This document shows positions 1-8,577 of a stretch of DNA of 64,000 nucleotides, piece after piece (the stretch's first letter is position 1; the number at the start of each line of letters is the position of its first letter). Source of the stretch: Bradyrhizobium sp. sBnM-33 (GTDB lineage: Bacteria; Pseudomonadota; Alphaproteobacteria; Rhizobiales; Xanthobacteraceae); the NCBI RefSeq assembly GCF_032917945.1, contig NZ_CP136624.1, positions 8,541,001 to 8,605,000 on the forward strand, written 5' to 3'. The notes beneath the pieces are model-generated. The model worked only from the letters and a program-made list of their open reading frames with translations, did no database searches and was not told where the DNA came from. A program made the translations under genes and the position numbers.

Positions 1-738
1 CCGCTTGATAGCGTTCTTGAGCTCGGGTTTCAGAAAGCCCTGCACAGTGAGTGGATAGTTCGGAATCGGTTCGGATAGCGCGAGCTGCCTGAGCTTGGTG
101 GAATCGATCTTCTTGGTTTCGACCAAGACCCGGTAAATGGATTCGGATAACGCCCCCGCGGGCACCTGCCCGGCAGCGACGGCGCGCGCCACCGCATCGT
201 GTTGGCCCAGATGGACGACCTTATAGTCGGCGTCTCCGATCAGCCCTTGCTTGGCGAGAAGGGCGCGCGGCGCAAGATGGCTCGACGTGGAAGCCCGATC
301 ACCGAATGCGAATGGCTTGCCCTTAATGTCGGCCAGTTCCTTCACCGGGCCATCCGCCGTGGCTATCAGGATTGACTGATAATTGGGTTTACCCTTTTCG
401 ACGCCTACGCCGAAGGGCTCGATTTCCGGCGCTTTCGACTTGGCGAGCACGTAGGAGAACGGGCCAAAATATCCGACCTCGATGCGTCCGAACCGCATCG
501 CCTCGATCATCGACGAATAGTCCGTGGTGACGATGATCTCGACGGGTCTCTTGAGCACCTCCTCAAGGTACTTCTTGAGCGGCTGTGCATTCTGAATGAT
601 GGTCGACGCGTTCTCGTCGGGAAGCAGTGCGATACGCAGCTTGTCGGGGTTTGTCTTGTCGGCGGCAAATGCCGGAGCGGCGAGCACGCAGAGCCCGGCC
701 GCGGCCGATGCAACGAGGAAGTTGCGGCGCTGAATCAT
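1..738 (-). CDS. phnD: Phosphonate/phosphite-type ABC transporter substrate-binding protein, 3' end outside the window
   Basis: About 246 residues are visible; the gene runs off the left edge with no stop. The ATG at 738 opens MIQRRNFLVASAAAG, a signal peptide that ends near AAPAFAADK. The mature part reads like the PhnD family: KLRIALLPDENAS, then KYLEEVL, then GRIEVGYFGPFSYVLAKSK, where the GYFGP segment forms part of the ligand pocket. Later comes KPFAFGDRASTSSHLAPR. Such lipoprotein or periplasmic proteins capture phosphonate, phosphite or phosphate esters for a PhnCE importer. It follows phnC by 30 bases on the same strand, so they form one operon; phnE is expected beyond the edge. The substrate cannot be told from sequence. 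Confidence 0.88.
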   Translation of the reverse strand, partial: MIQRRNFLVASAAAGLCVLAAPAFAADKTNPDKLRIALLPDENASTIIQNAQPLKKYLEEVLKRPVEIIVTTDYSSMIEAMRFGRIEVGYFGPFSYVLAKSKAPEIEPFGVGVEKGKPNYQSILIATADGPVKELADIKGKPFAFGDRASTSSHLAPRALLAKQGLIGDADYKVVHLGQHDAVARAVAAGQVPAGALSESIYRVLVETKKIDSTKLRQLALSEPIPNYPLTVQGFLKPELKNAIKR

Positions 739-768
739 CTGATTTCTCCATCTAGATTGAGGGCTCGA

Positions 769-1527
769 CTAAGCCGCTTTGGCCAAGCCTTTGCGTTCCA
801 TCGCATAGATACGATCGAGCGTAACCGACCCGAGTTGATCCGGCGCCCCTTCGAAAACGATGCCGCCCTGCGCGAGGCCGATGATGTGATCGGCGAACCG
901 ACATGCCAGATCGACCTGATGCAGGCTGACGATCGCGGTGATCCCGTCCTCGCGGCAGATCCGATGAAGATCTTCGAGCACCCGGACGGACGTGGCAGGA
1001 TCGAGGCTCGCGACGGGTTCATCGGCGAGCATGATTTCCGGCTTTTGGGCCATGGCGCGCGCGATGCCGACGCGTTGCTGTTGTCCACCGGAAAGCTGAT
1101 CGGCGCGGTCCAGCGCCCTGTCGGCAAGTCCGACCCGGTCAAGCGCCTCCAGGGCCAGCAGGCGGTCAGCGCACGGCAGCGGAAAAATCGACCGCACCAC
1201 ACTGTGCGCAGCAAGCCGTCCTGTCAGCACGTTGTCGAGCGCCGACAGCCGGCCGATCAAATGATGTTGCTGGAACACCATTCCAGTCCGCCGCCGATGC
1301 GCCCGCAACTGTGTGCGGCTAGAGAAGATCGATCCACGCCCCTCGACGCAAACCTCACCCGACGTAGGCCGCACGAGCCCATTGAGGCTGCGCAGCAATG
1401 TCGATTTTCCCGCCCCTGAGGTGCCGAGAAGAACGATGAATTTTCCCCGCTCGAACATGGCAGTGGTCGGCCGCAGCGCCACGACCCCATTGGGATATGT
1501 AACGGTCACGTTCTGGAGCGACAGCAT
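769..1527 (-). CDS. phnC: Phosphonate ABC transporter ATP-binding protein
   Basis: A 252-residue cytoplasmic ATPase that would power phosphonate-type uptake with PhnD and PhnE. It starts MLSLQNVTVTYPNG. Walker A (GTSGAGKST) lies at about residues 35-43, the signature LSGGQQQR at about 145, directly followed by Walker B in IMLADEPVASLDP; the Q-loop segment GMVFQQHHLIGRLS is also visible. The frame stays open to a TTG at 1596, but the ATG at 1527 has GAGG seven bases upstream and gives the family's normal N-terminus, so I chose it. It is the first visible gene of the phnC-phnD operon. The organisation fits PhnC rather than PstB because of the N-terminal sequence and the phnD neighbour. Confidence 0.9.
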   Translation of the reverse strand: MLSLQNVTVTYPNGVVALRPTTAMFERGKFIVLLGTSGAGKSTLLRSLNGLVRPTSGEVCVEGRGSIFSSRTQLRAHRRRTGMVFQQHHLIGRLSALDNVLTGRLAAHSVVRSIFPLPCADRLLALEALDRVGLADRALDRADQLSGGQQQRVGIARAMAQKPEIMLADEPVASLDPATSVRVLEDLHRICREDGITAIVSLHQVDLACRFADHIIGLAQGGIVFEGAPDQLGSVTLDRIYAMERKGLAKAA

Positions 1528-1713
1528 CTCGAACCTCGCAGCGTGTTCGCTGTTTCCGAACAAAATCGTTAATTGTTCGCTTAGTCCGACTATCAAGCGT
1601 CCATGACGTCAGGATGACACAGGCCCAAGGCAGGCTCGATGCCCGACCTGCTGGTCCGAGCTACTCTCTCAAAACTCGGACGTGTTGAGTTTTCTGTACG
1701 CGATTGATCCGCC

Positions 1714-3411
1714 TCACCGCGAAGCTGTCGCTGCGGTACGGAAATAAAAGGGTTCGCTCGGCAGCGAGCCGTAGACAAAAGGCTCCTGCTGCCGTCCGGT
1801 TGCGGCCATCACATCATCGCGGACGAAGCGAAAGAGCATGGAGATCTCCAGCCCCGGCTGCTTCAGCCGATTGAGCAGCGCTTTCATGAACGGAGAGTTG
1901 TCGTCGTCCCCATCGTGCGCCACCTGACCGGCTTTCGCCGCATAGGCGATCATGGTCCCGCCCTCGGGCTCCACGCGCGCTAGCCCCGTTCCGAGCGAGC
2001 GCGTGCTGTTAGTGAAGCGCATCTGCGGCGCGAAAGGATTGTCCCGGCACGCATCCAGCACGATGAGCCGCAATCCCCGCACGCCTTCGATCGCGGTGCT
2101 GAGCTCGTCGATCGACACTGCTTCGAGGCGCACGTCGCGATCGGTCTTCAACTGCGCATCGACAGGTGCGAGCCAGTTGATTCCGCCCATCTCGAGTCCG
2201 TGGCCGGCAAAATAGATGACGGCCCAGTCAGACGTTTCCGCCTCCCTGGCGAAGGCTCGCAGGGCGGCAAACATCTGTTCGCGCGTCTGATCGCGCAGCA
2301 GCGTCACCTTGCGGAAGCCAAGCGCGTCGAATTCCGCCGCCAGCGCCTCGGCGTCGCGGCCCGCATTCTTGAGGGGTGAAACGTTCTGATAGGCGGCATT
2401 GCCGATCACCAGCGCAACCCGATTGTTGCGCTCGCGCGACGGCGTTGCGCCCGGCGCGACCGGTTCGCCGCGGGGCGGCGCCATTGCGCTATCCACCTCG
2501 CGCACAAGCTGCTCCGCCTCGCGGAACACGTCGGCGGCGTCGGGACTGGACAGCGGCAGCCGGCGCGCGGTGGACAGCGCATCCCGTGCGGCCGCGATGT
2601 TGTTGGTTCGACCCAATGCCACGCTCTTTAGCGCAAACGCTTCGGCGTTTTGGGGGTCGATCTTGAGCAGCGCATCCAGCACAGGAAGCGCTTCCGGGTA
2701 ACGCTTCAGCGCCACGAGGGCTTTTCCGTGCAGCAAGCCGATGTCGGCGGAAGTCTTCTGCTGCGAAGAGTTACCGCTGACCCGAGCGGCGCGAGCTCGC
2801 GCAATCTGTTGGAGCGCCTCATCGGGACGGCCAAGTTGCACCAGGAAGTCGGCCTGGTGGATGAAATTGTAGATGCCGCCAGGTTGCAGCCTGGCCGCCT
2901 GGTCCAGATCAGCCCGGCTCTCCGCGATGCTGCCACGTCGCACATGGGCAGCGGCGCGGTTACGCAACGCGTCGGCGCGGTCGGAATTATTGTTCGCGAC
3001 CGCGAGCGCCTTGGTCGCGTCTATGATGGCGAGGTCGAATTGGCCGAACCCGCTGCGGATCAACGCCCGGTTAAGCCATGCTTCGACGAAGGAGGGATTG
3101 TCTTCAAGGCACCGGTCGCAGCTGGCGAGTGCGTTCCTGTAGTCGTGCCGGGTGATGAACTTATAGCACCGATTGTAGTACGCGATCGCGCGCTCTCGTT
3201 TTGAAATGCCGGGCGTGCTGATGATCGCCATACAGGCTGCGAGGCCGGCCTCGTTGTCGTCTGCACGGCAGGAATTCCAGAGCTTTGCGCGATTGTCGGA
3301 AGGTGCGGCCTCGGATGCGCCGGCACCGGGCAACATCAACGCAAGCGCTAGCACAAGCGCCATGGCATGGCCCGGCCGGGCGTGGCGATGACCGAACAGA
3401 AGCGCGATCAT
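1714..3411 (-). CDS. Exported TPR-repeat protein with C-terminal caspase-like (peptidase C14) domain
   Basis: A 565-residue protein with an N-terminal hydrophobic export segment (residues about 15-36), TPR-like helical repeats from about 75 to 285, a Pro/Ala-rich linker, then a caspase-fold domain from residue 331 (RVALVIGNAAY). The catalytic dyad is intact: His404 in IYFAGHGLEMGG and Cys455 in VLDACRDNPF. This is the bacterial orthocaspase/HetF-like layout. Such enzymes cleave after basic residues where tested; target and trigger here are unknown. Its start overlaps the stop of the upstream DUF3592 gene by four bases, so the two are translationally coupled. Export through the membrane is inferred from the N-terminus. 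Confidence 0.85.
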   Translation of the reverse strand: MIALLFGHRHARPGHAMALVLALALMLPGAGASEAAPSDNRAKLWNSCRADDNEAGLAACMAIISTPGISKRERAIAYYNRCYKFITRHDYRNALASCDRCLEDNPSFVEAWLNRALIRSGFGQFDLAIIDATKALAVANNNSDRADALRNRAAAHVRRGSIAESRADLDQAARLQPGGIYNFIHQADFLVQLGRPDEALQQIARARAARVSGNSSQQKTSADIGLLHGKALVALKRYPEALPVLDALLKIDPQNAEAFALKSVALGRTNNIAAARDALSTARRLPLSSPDAADVFREAEQLVREVDSAMAPPRGEPVAPGATPSRERNNRVALVIGNAAYQNVSPLKNAGRDAEALAAEFDALGFRKVTLLRDQTREQMFAALRAFAREAETSDWAVIYFAGHGLEMGGINWLAPVDAQLKTDRDVRLEAVSIDELSTAIEGVRGLRLIVLDACRDNPFAPQMRFTNSTRSLGTGLARVEPEGGTMIAYAAKAGQVAHDGDDDNSPFMKALLNRLKQPGLEISMLFRFVRDDVMAATGRQQEPFVYGSLPSEPFYFRTAATASR

Positions 3412-3935
3412 GAACCTGTCCTGTTGAAAACGGCGACTTGCCCGCGCGCCGGCGAACCAACCACGTCAGTCAGATGCGGCGGCTGATCGAAGGCCCGCGC
3501 CACCCTCCTGATCAGCATGATCATGGCGGTTCCGATCGCCAGGAAGATCGACCCGATGAAAGCCAGGATGATCGGCATCAGCCAAAGAGAAAACACGCCC
3601 CGGATGGCCGCCGATTCCGGCACGCCGGGATCGTAGAGCACCGAGACAGTCTGTCCGGTACGATAGGCCGGCGGATTGGTGCGCAGCCCGGACTGAAATT
3701 CAATGGTACGACCGTCCATCGTCTGGAAGCGCACGACTGGCGCAAACACGTAGCCCTTATCCTCGCTGTCGCGCAGGCGCACCATCTCGATCACCGACCC
3801 GGGCGTTTCAATGGCGCGTGCAATCCATGTTCTTGTTGACCAGACACTGGAGCCCGCTGCGAGCAATAGCAGCAGGCCAATCGGTATCAGGGCGAACCTG
3901 GCAAGGCGGCTGAGAAAAACTGTAGGATCTTCCAT
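3408..3935 (-). CDS. DUF3592 membrane protein
   Basis: A 175-residue protein with two membrane segments, near residues 10-35 (FALIPIGLLLLLAAG) and 130-155 (LMPIILAFIGSIFLAIG), that enclose an extracytoplasmic beta-rich domain with FAPVVRFQTMDGRTIEFQS and YRTGQTVSVLYDPGVPESA. The phrase VLYDPGVP is the hallmark of DUF3592. No biochemical role is known for the family. The open frame extends to 4004, but the ATG at 3935 precedes the first sensible residues (MEDPTVFLSRLARF). The stop overlaps the start of the caspase gene (ATGA), which suggests coupled expression with that protease. Confidence 0.82.
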   Translation of the reverse strand: MEDPTVFLSRLARFALIPIGLLLLLAAGSSVWSTRTWIARAIETPGSVIEMVRLRDSEDKGYVFAPVVRFQTMDGRTIEFQSGLRTNPPAYRTGQTVSVLYDPGVPESAAIRGVFSLWLMPIILAFIGSIFLAIGTAMIMLIRRVARAFDQPPHLTDVVGSPARGQVAVFNRTGS

Positions 3936-4102
3936 GAAAAGACGCGCCTGCGGCAAACACTGTTGTAGGCGTGGATGTGTCTTGGCGTGGACCGAAAGGT
4001 TCAATGCCCCGAGCAGGTGTCATGGCACCAGCGGCGGGCACAACTCCCGAGCAGCGGGTCGCGGACGCACCGAGGTTTACTCCTTCCAACCTCCGGTGTT
4101 CC

Positions 4103-6067
4103 TCATTTCTTCCCGAACGCGCTGAGCAGTCCGCCCAGCAGCTTCGATGCTATTCCGCCGATCGCGCCGAAGCCGCCGGTGGCGCCGATCACGCCGGTGA
4201 TGATCGGAATTATCGTCGCCAGCGTCGAACCTGAAACCGGCGCGGCTGTGGTTGGCGCCTGACCAGCAATCGCTCCCAGATTGAAGGGCAGGTTGAGAAT
4301 GCCCGCCGACTGCAGCAGGGTGACGATACCAAGCATGCCCGCTGAAAGCTGTACGCTCGGCCGCGACATCGCCGGCGCGAGCGGCTCGGCAGGCTTGTCC
4401 GGTTTTTCGGTGCCTGGAAGTGGCTTGCCGGTCAGCCGCTCGTAGAGCAGCGGCATCAGCACGGTGATGAGATCGACCGGCGGCGCGGCGGCCGGCTGTT
4501 GCGGCGTTGCCGGCTGCGCGACGACCGGCGCCGGGACGGTGTTGACAGGTTGCGCGAGCACCGGCGCATTGGCGATCGGCGTGACCGCCGGCATCGCAGC
4601 GGGCTTGCCGGTCGCAAGCACGGTAAGAAGCTGCGTGATGTCGAGCTGCTTGCCGGTAAGTGCCGACTGCAAAATCAGCGGCAGCAGCAGTTCGAGGCCT
4701 TGGCCCGGCTTGGCAGGATCGGCAGCCATCGGTTTCTCCTTCGATAGCAACATGAGAATGAGCGGGAGCAGTTGCTGCAGGTCGAGCGCGGCAGCGCCAG
4801 CGGCGGGACCCGTCTCCGCCACGGCGACGCCGGGCTGGACGACTTCGGCCCCGAGCGAGACCCCGAGCGCCGCCGCCGTCTCCGACCCGACCGCGCCATC
4901 GACGACCATGCCCTCGGCTTCCTGAAAACGCAGCACGGCTGCTTGCGTGTTTAATCCGAACTCGCCGTCGATCAGGCCGGGATCGAAGCCTTTGGCGGCC
5001 AGCGCCGCCTGGATGCGCGCAACCACGGCCATATCCATGTTCGGCGCACCGACCTCGTAGATGATGGCGGGCGGGTTGACCTTGATCGGTGCGGCATTGT
5101 CATAGGAAATGCCGGGAATCAGGATGCCGGTATGCCAGCCGCGGCCGTGCACTGTGTCGGCCACCACGCCGTAACGCCGTCCCTTTGCCTCGATGGTGCC
5201 GCCGTTGCCGTCGCATACTGCGATGTGGCCCATCTTGCCCGGACCAGGCGGATAGCGGAGCACGATGCCGCCGACGGTTGCCGCCGCCTCCTCCACCGAA
5301 ACGCGCTTACCGAGCCGTTCGAGGTCAGCCTTCCAGGCGCCGGTATAGGCATCGGCCTTGGCAGGCAGCGCCGTGTGGTCGACGCAGCCGTAAAGCGTAC
5401 CGGCTTCCTGATAGACCAGCCATGAAACGAACTCGGCGCAGTCCCACGGACCATGCCAATGCGGATCGTCCTTCGGTACCTGCGTGTTGACGTATTGCTC
5501 GCCGATATGCGCGCGGGCGCGCTGAACCAGGCCCGCACCTGAGGGCACACCGCTCGCAGGTGGCTGGGCAACGGCTACAGCGGGCAGGCTGTTCAGGAAG
5601 GCATCGGCGCTGCCGGCCTTGTACATTCGATGCGCCTGACGCCACTGCTCCTCGGTCAGGTTATTGCCTTTGCCCGACTCGCGGCCGGCAATGGCCTTCA
5701 GCAAGGCAATGGCCTGCACGGGATCGTCGACCATCTCCTTGGTCAGGGTGGCGTTCGGGTCATAGCCGGGCACGCCGAAACCGTGGGCGCCGGTCCACTT
5801 CGTTCCGGCCTCGCCGATCCGCATGCCGACATAGCTGCGCGACAACAAATCGAAATTCGAGGCGGCGCCGTTCACCGGCGAGGGAAAGCGCGCGATCTTG
5901 TGGCCGCCGCCGATGATGCCATAGCCGGTCTGGCCAAAGCGCGCGGCGCGTGCGCTCGGATATTGAGCGCCGGGATTGTTGTAGCGGAACGAAGCGACCT
6001 CGCTGCCTGCGACGTCGTCGCGATTATCAGCGGTTGAAGGATCGGTAGACCTGCCAATTTGACCCAT
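4103..6067 (-). CDS. Multidomain cell-wall hydrolase: phage-lysozyme-like, NlpC/P60-like and peptidoglycan-binding domains
   Basis: A 654-residue protein. Residues about 24-150 (FRYNNPGAQYPS, FGQTGYGIIGGGH, GFGVPGYDP) resemble the transglycosylase-like domain of phage structural protein P5. Residues about 175-310 resemble an NlpC/P60 or CHAP hydrolase, with Cys210 in GPWDCAEFVSW and His281 in KMGHIAVCDG. Residues about 344-402 form a PG_binding_1 domain (FDPGLIDGEFGLNTQ). A Pro/Ala-rich tail with repeats of LLPLIL and TGKP follows, then a Gly-rich hydrophobic end near GVIGATGGFGAIGGIAS. No signal peptide is visible. The frame is open to 6259, but the ATG at 6067 follows GGGGGAGCGAGCA, a clear ribosome site. 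It is the first of three same-strand genes, with DUF3592 and caspase downstream; the gap is 167 bases. Confidence 0.8.
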   Translation of the reverse strand: MGQIGRSTDPSTADNRDDVAGSEVASFRYNNPGAQYPSARAARFGQTGYGIIGGGHKIARFPSPVNGAASNFDLLSRSYVGMRIGEAGTKWTGAHGFGVPGYDPNATLTKEMVDDPVQAIALLKAIAGRESGKGNNLTEEQWRQAHRMYKAGSADAFLNSLPAVAVAQPPASGVPSGAGLVQRARAHIGEQYVNTQVPKDDPHWHGPWDCAEFVSWLVYQEAGTLYGCVDHTALPAKADAYTGAWKADLERLGKRVSVEEAAATVGGIVLRYPPGPGKMGHIAVCDGNGGTIEAKGRRYGVVADTVHGRGWHTGILIPGISYDNAAPIKVNPPAIIYEVGAPNMDMAVVARIQAALAAKGFDPGLIDGEFGLNTQAAVLRFQEAEGMVVDGAVGSETAAALGVSLGAEVVQPGVAVAETGPAAGAAALDLQQLLPLILMLLSKEKPMAADPAKPGQGLELLLPLILQSALTGKQLDITQLLTVLATGKPAAMPAVTPIANAPVLAQPVNTVPAPVVAQPATPQQPAAAPPVDLITVLMPLLYERLTGKPLPGTEKPDKPAEPLAPAMSRPSVQLSAGMLGIVTLLQSAGILNLPFNLGAIAGQAPTTAAPVSGSTLATIIPIITGVIGATGGFGAIGGIASKLLGGLLSAFGKK

Positions 6068-6360
6068 TGCTCGCTCCCCCGTTTGTGTGCCTGTTGCCCG
6101 CTTCCTTTTCGTCGATCGCTGCGTCCTCGGCCTCGGTTTGCTGCTCATTGGCCGGCCCAGATCTGCCCTTTCGGCACGATGATCCGATCGTCGCGGCCAG
6201 TGACAACCGGCCGGACGCGCTGTCCGCACTATCGATATTCGCTTGCGCAGCCGGAGCATTACGGCTCACGGCTGACCGTGAAGAGCTTACGTCGGGTTAC
6301 AGCCTTCACGTGTGAGCTAGCTAACAGTTGCGATGCAGGTCACCTGCAACTGAGTGCATC
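6068..6360. other. Intergenic leader with two hairpins
   Basis: No gene is supported here. Two inverted repeats are visible: TCACGGC/GCCGTGA-like arms near 6268-6284, and AGTTGC with inner AGGT at 6325-6351 pairing to GCAACT. The region must carry the promoter of the hydrolase gene that reads leftward from 6067. Long open frames that cross it are antisense shadows of the neighbours. Confidence 0.5.
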
Positions 6361-6578
6361 GGCCGCAGTTCTCGGAGTTGTCGTCCTGACCACGCTCGCT
6401 GTTGTCATGACCATTGATGATCAGCTATGCCAGCCCGGAAGCTCTCATGGCTTCGACATGCCATCTGCCGCGCCTGAACAGGACAGCGTTCATTGCCGCG
6501 GCTGCCGGCGCGACAGTCGGCTGCGCGCCCGCGCTGGCCCAGCATGCGGGCCGTGGCATTATGGTGGTATTACGGTGA
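6361..6578 (+). pseudogene. Truncated relic of the 5' end and leader of the Kelch gene
   Basis: This stretch aligns with 8490-8700, the leader and first about 40 codons of the intact Kelch gene, at roughly 75-80 percent by eye. Shared blocks include CGGAGTTGT, GCTCTCATG, ATCTGCCGCG, CTGAACAGGA and CAGCATGCGGGCC. Read from the ATG at 6447 it gives a 43-codon frame with PRLNRTAFIAAAAGATVGC and APALAQHAG, the same twin-arginine-type signal and cleavage region as the Kelch protein (PRLNRRAFVAGAASVT), with one extra codon, then runs into a TGA at 6576. The repeat domain is missing, so this is a pseudogene fragment. A binding-protein gene on the other strand separates it from the intact copy. Confidence 0.75.
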
Positions 6579-6607
6579 CAGTGCTGGACTGCACCGATAT
6601 TCCGCTC

Positions 6608-8398
6608 TCACGCTTCCCGGTACCAGCTCGCGAGCTGCCACAAATCGTTGTCCCAGCCCGAGATATGCGCGGTCAGCTTGTTGCCGAGCGCGGCGACGCG
6701 GCTCCGGGAGACGATGGGTTGGATGTAATTGTCTGTTACGACGAGGTCGTTGAGCTTGATGAACAGCGCCGCGCGCTTCACCGCGTCGAGCTCCCGTTCG
6801 ACCTGCTTGTAGATCTCGTCGTATTCCTTGCTTTGCCAGCGCGAGACATTGCGCCCCTGCCACTTGTTTTCCTTGTTCGCTATCTGCCACGACACATACT
6901 GGTTCATGAAAAACTGCGGATCGGCCTGCGGCATGGTGGTGTTGTACATCTGCGCGTCGCAATAGAAATGCGTGTAGGTATCGGGATTGGCGGCGTCCGA
7001 GGAGAAGAACACCGATCCCACCACCGACTTCAGTTCGATGTCGATGCCCGCTTTCTGGCACGCCTGCTTGACGATGGCCTGGGTCTTCTGCCGGGGCGCA
7101 TTGATCGAGGTCTGGAATACGAACTTCAGCGGCTTGCCGTCCTTGGCGCGAATGCCGTCACCGCCCTTTTTCCAGCCAGCGGCCTCGAGGATCTGGTTGG
7201 CCTTCTCGATGTTGAATTCGAATTTGGTGTTTTTCGACCGGAAGCGTTCCGGGTTGTTGAGGAAGTTCGGGGTGGCCCGCGCCGTGCGGCCATAGATGAA
7301 TTTCTCGATCGACGCGCGATCGATCAGGAGATTGATGGCCTGGCGCACGGCCGGATCGCTAAACAGCGGATGCCTGGTCTTTATGCTCGCGCGCTCGCCG
7401 TCGACCTCGACGGCGGGATCAGTCGAGTTGAGCGACATGAACTCGACATTGCCTGACGGCGTGATGTTGACCCTGCCCTTTCCAGCGGCTTCCAGCTTCA
7501 GCAGGATGTCCTCTTCGACCAGCATGTTCCAGGCATAGTCGTATTCGCCGGACTGCAACACCGCGCGCGCCGCCGACACCGCGTCGCCGCCGCCCTTCAC
7601 CTCCACCTCATCGAAATGCGGCCGGTTGGCGACGTGGTAGTTCGGATTGATCTTGCCGCGGAGCATGTCGCCCGGCTTGAAATCCACGAACAGATAAGGG
7701 CCGGTGCCGACCGGCTTCAAATTGTGCGGCGCCTCGCGCGACCTGGCGCCGACGTAATCCTTGAACAGATGCTTCGGGATGATCATGCCGTAATTGCCGA
7801 CAAAGGCATCGGCCCAGAACGGCGTCGGCTTGGCAAAGGTGAGGCGGACGGTGAAGTCGTCGATCTTCTCGACCGTGATGTCCTTGTAGTTGGCGATCGA
7901 GACCGCCGCGGTCTCCGGCGTTTTGGCATATTCCCAGGTGAAGACGACATCGTCGGCCGTGAACGGCATGCCGTCATGCCATTTGACGCCGCGTTTCAGC
8001 TTCCAGACCACCGAGCGGCCGTCTTCGGCCAATCCATGATTCTCCTTGCTCGGAATCTCGGCGGCGAGGATCGGAACCAAATTGCCGTCGCCATCCCATC
8101 CCGCCAACGGCTCGTAAAAGATCCGGCAGCCTTCCTGATCCTTGGTGCCGACGGCGAAATGCGGATTGAGCAGGGTGATGGCCTGCCAATACATCAGTTT
8201 CAGCACGCCGCCGCCGCCGGCCTTGGTCGGCTTGTAGGGTAGCGCGGTCGCAGCCATCGCGACCCCGGACTGGCTCAGCATCATCCCGGCCATCGGCGCC
8301 GAAAGGCCGACGGCGATCATTCGCTGGACAAAGGCCCGCCGCGACAACCGGCCAGTCTTGACGTCAGCAATCAGGTCTCGCAGTTCCCGCTCTTTCAT
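6608..8398 (-). CDS. Peptide/nickel-type (family 5) ABC transporter substrate-binding protein with Tat signal
   Basis: A 596-residue periplasmic binding protein. The N-terminus has the twin-arginine motif LSRRAFVQRM (residues 18-27) followed by a hydrophobic stretch to about AMAATALPY. The mature part has SBP_bac_5 features: VWKLKRGVKWHDGMPFTADD, the VGTGPYLF segment, and FSDPAVRQAINLLIDR. Proteins of this class bind oligopeptides, nickel chelates or glycosides. The ATG at 8398 has GAGGAG eleven bases upstream. No permease or ATPase gene lies next to it, so it is an orphan in this window. It sits between the relic and the intact copy of the Kelch gene, on the opposite strand. Substrate is unknown. 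Confidence 0.88.
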   Translation of the reverse strand: MKERELRDLIADVKTGRLSRRAFVQRMIAVGLSAPMAGMMLSQSGVAMAATALPYKPTKAGGGGVLKLMYWQAITLLNPHFAVGTKDQEGCRIFYEPLAGWDGDGNLVPILAAEIPSKENHGLAEDGRSVVWKLKRGVKWHDGMPFTADDVVFTWEYAKTPETAAVSIANYKDITVEKIDDFTVRLTFAKPTPFWADAFVGNYGMIIPKHLFKDYVGARSREAPHNLKPVGTGPYLFVDFKPGDMLRGKINPNYHVANRPHFDEVEVKGGGDAVSAARAVLQSGEYDYAWNMLVEEDILLKLEAAGKGRVNITPSGNVEFMSLNSTDPAVEVDGERASIKTRHPLFSDPAVRQAINLLIDRASIEKFIYGRTARATPNFLNNPERFRSKNTKFEFNIEKANQILEAAGWKKGGDGIRAKDGKPLKFVFQTSINAPRQKTQAIVKQACQKAGIDIELKSVVGSVFFSSDAANPDTYTHFYCDAQMYNTTMPQADPQFFMNQYVSWQIANKENKWQGRNVSRWQSKEYDEIYKQVERELDAVKRAALFIKLNDLVVTDNYIQPIVSRSRVAALGNKLTAHISGWDNDLWQLASWYREA

Positions 8399-8577
8399 GG
8401 GGCCGACTCCTCACTGGCGCTAAATGCCTCGTCACTCTCAACACTGAAATGGATCACCTAAGCGCGAACCTGTCAAAGCAGGATCCGGGCCACCGCAGTT
8501 CACGGAGTTGTTGTCTTGACCGCACTCGCCTTTGTTACGACCATCGATGATCCAGCACCTCTAGCCCAGGAGCTCTC

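Noticed and set aside
6059..7456. 465-codon plus-strand frame
   Set aside because: It crosses the start of the hydrolase gene, the Kelch relic and the antisense of the binding-protein gene; no domain is visible.
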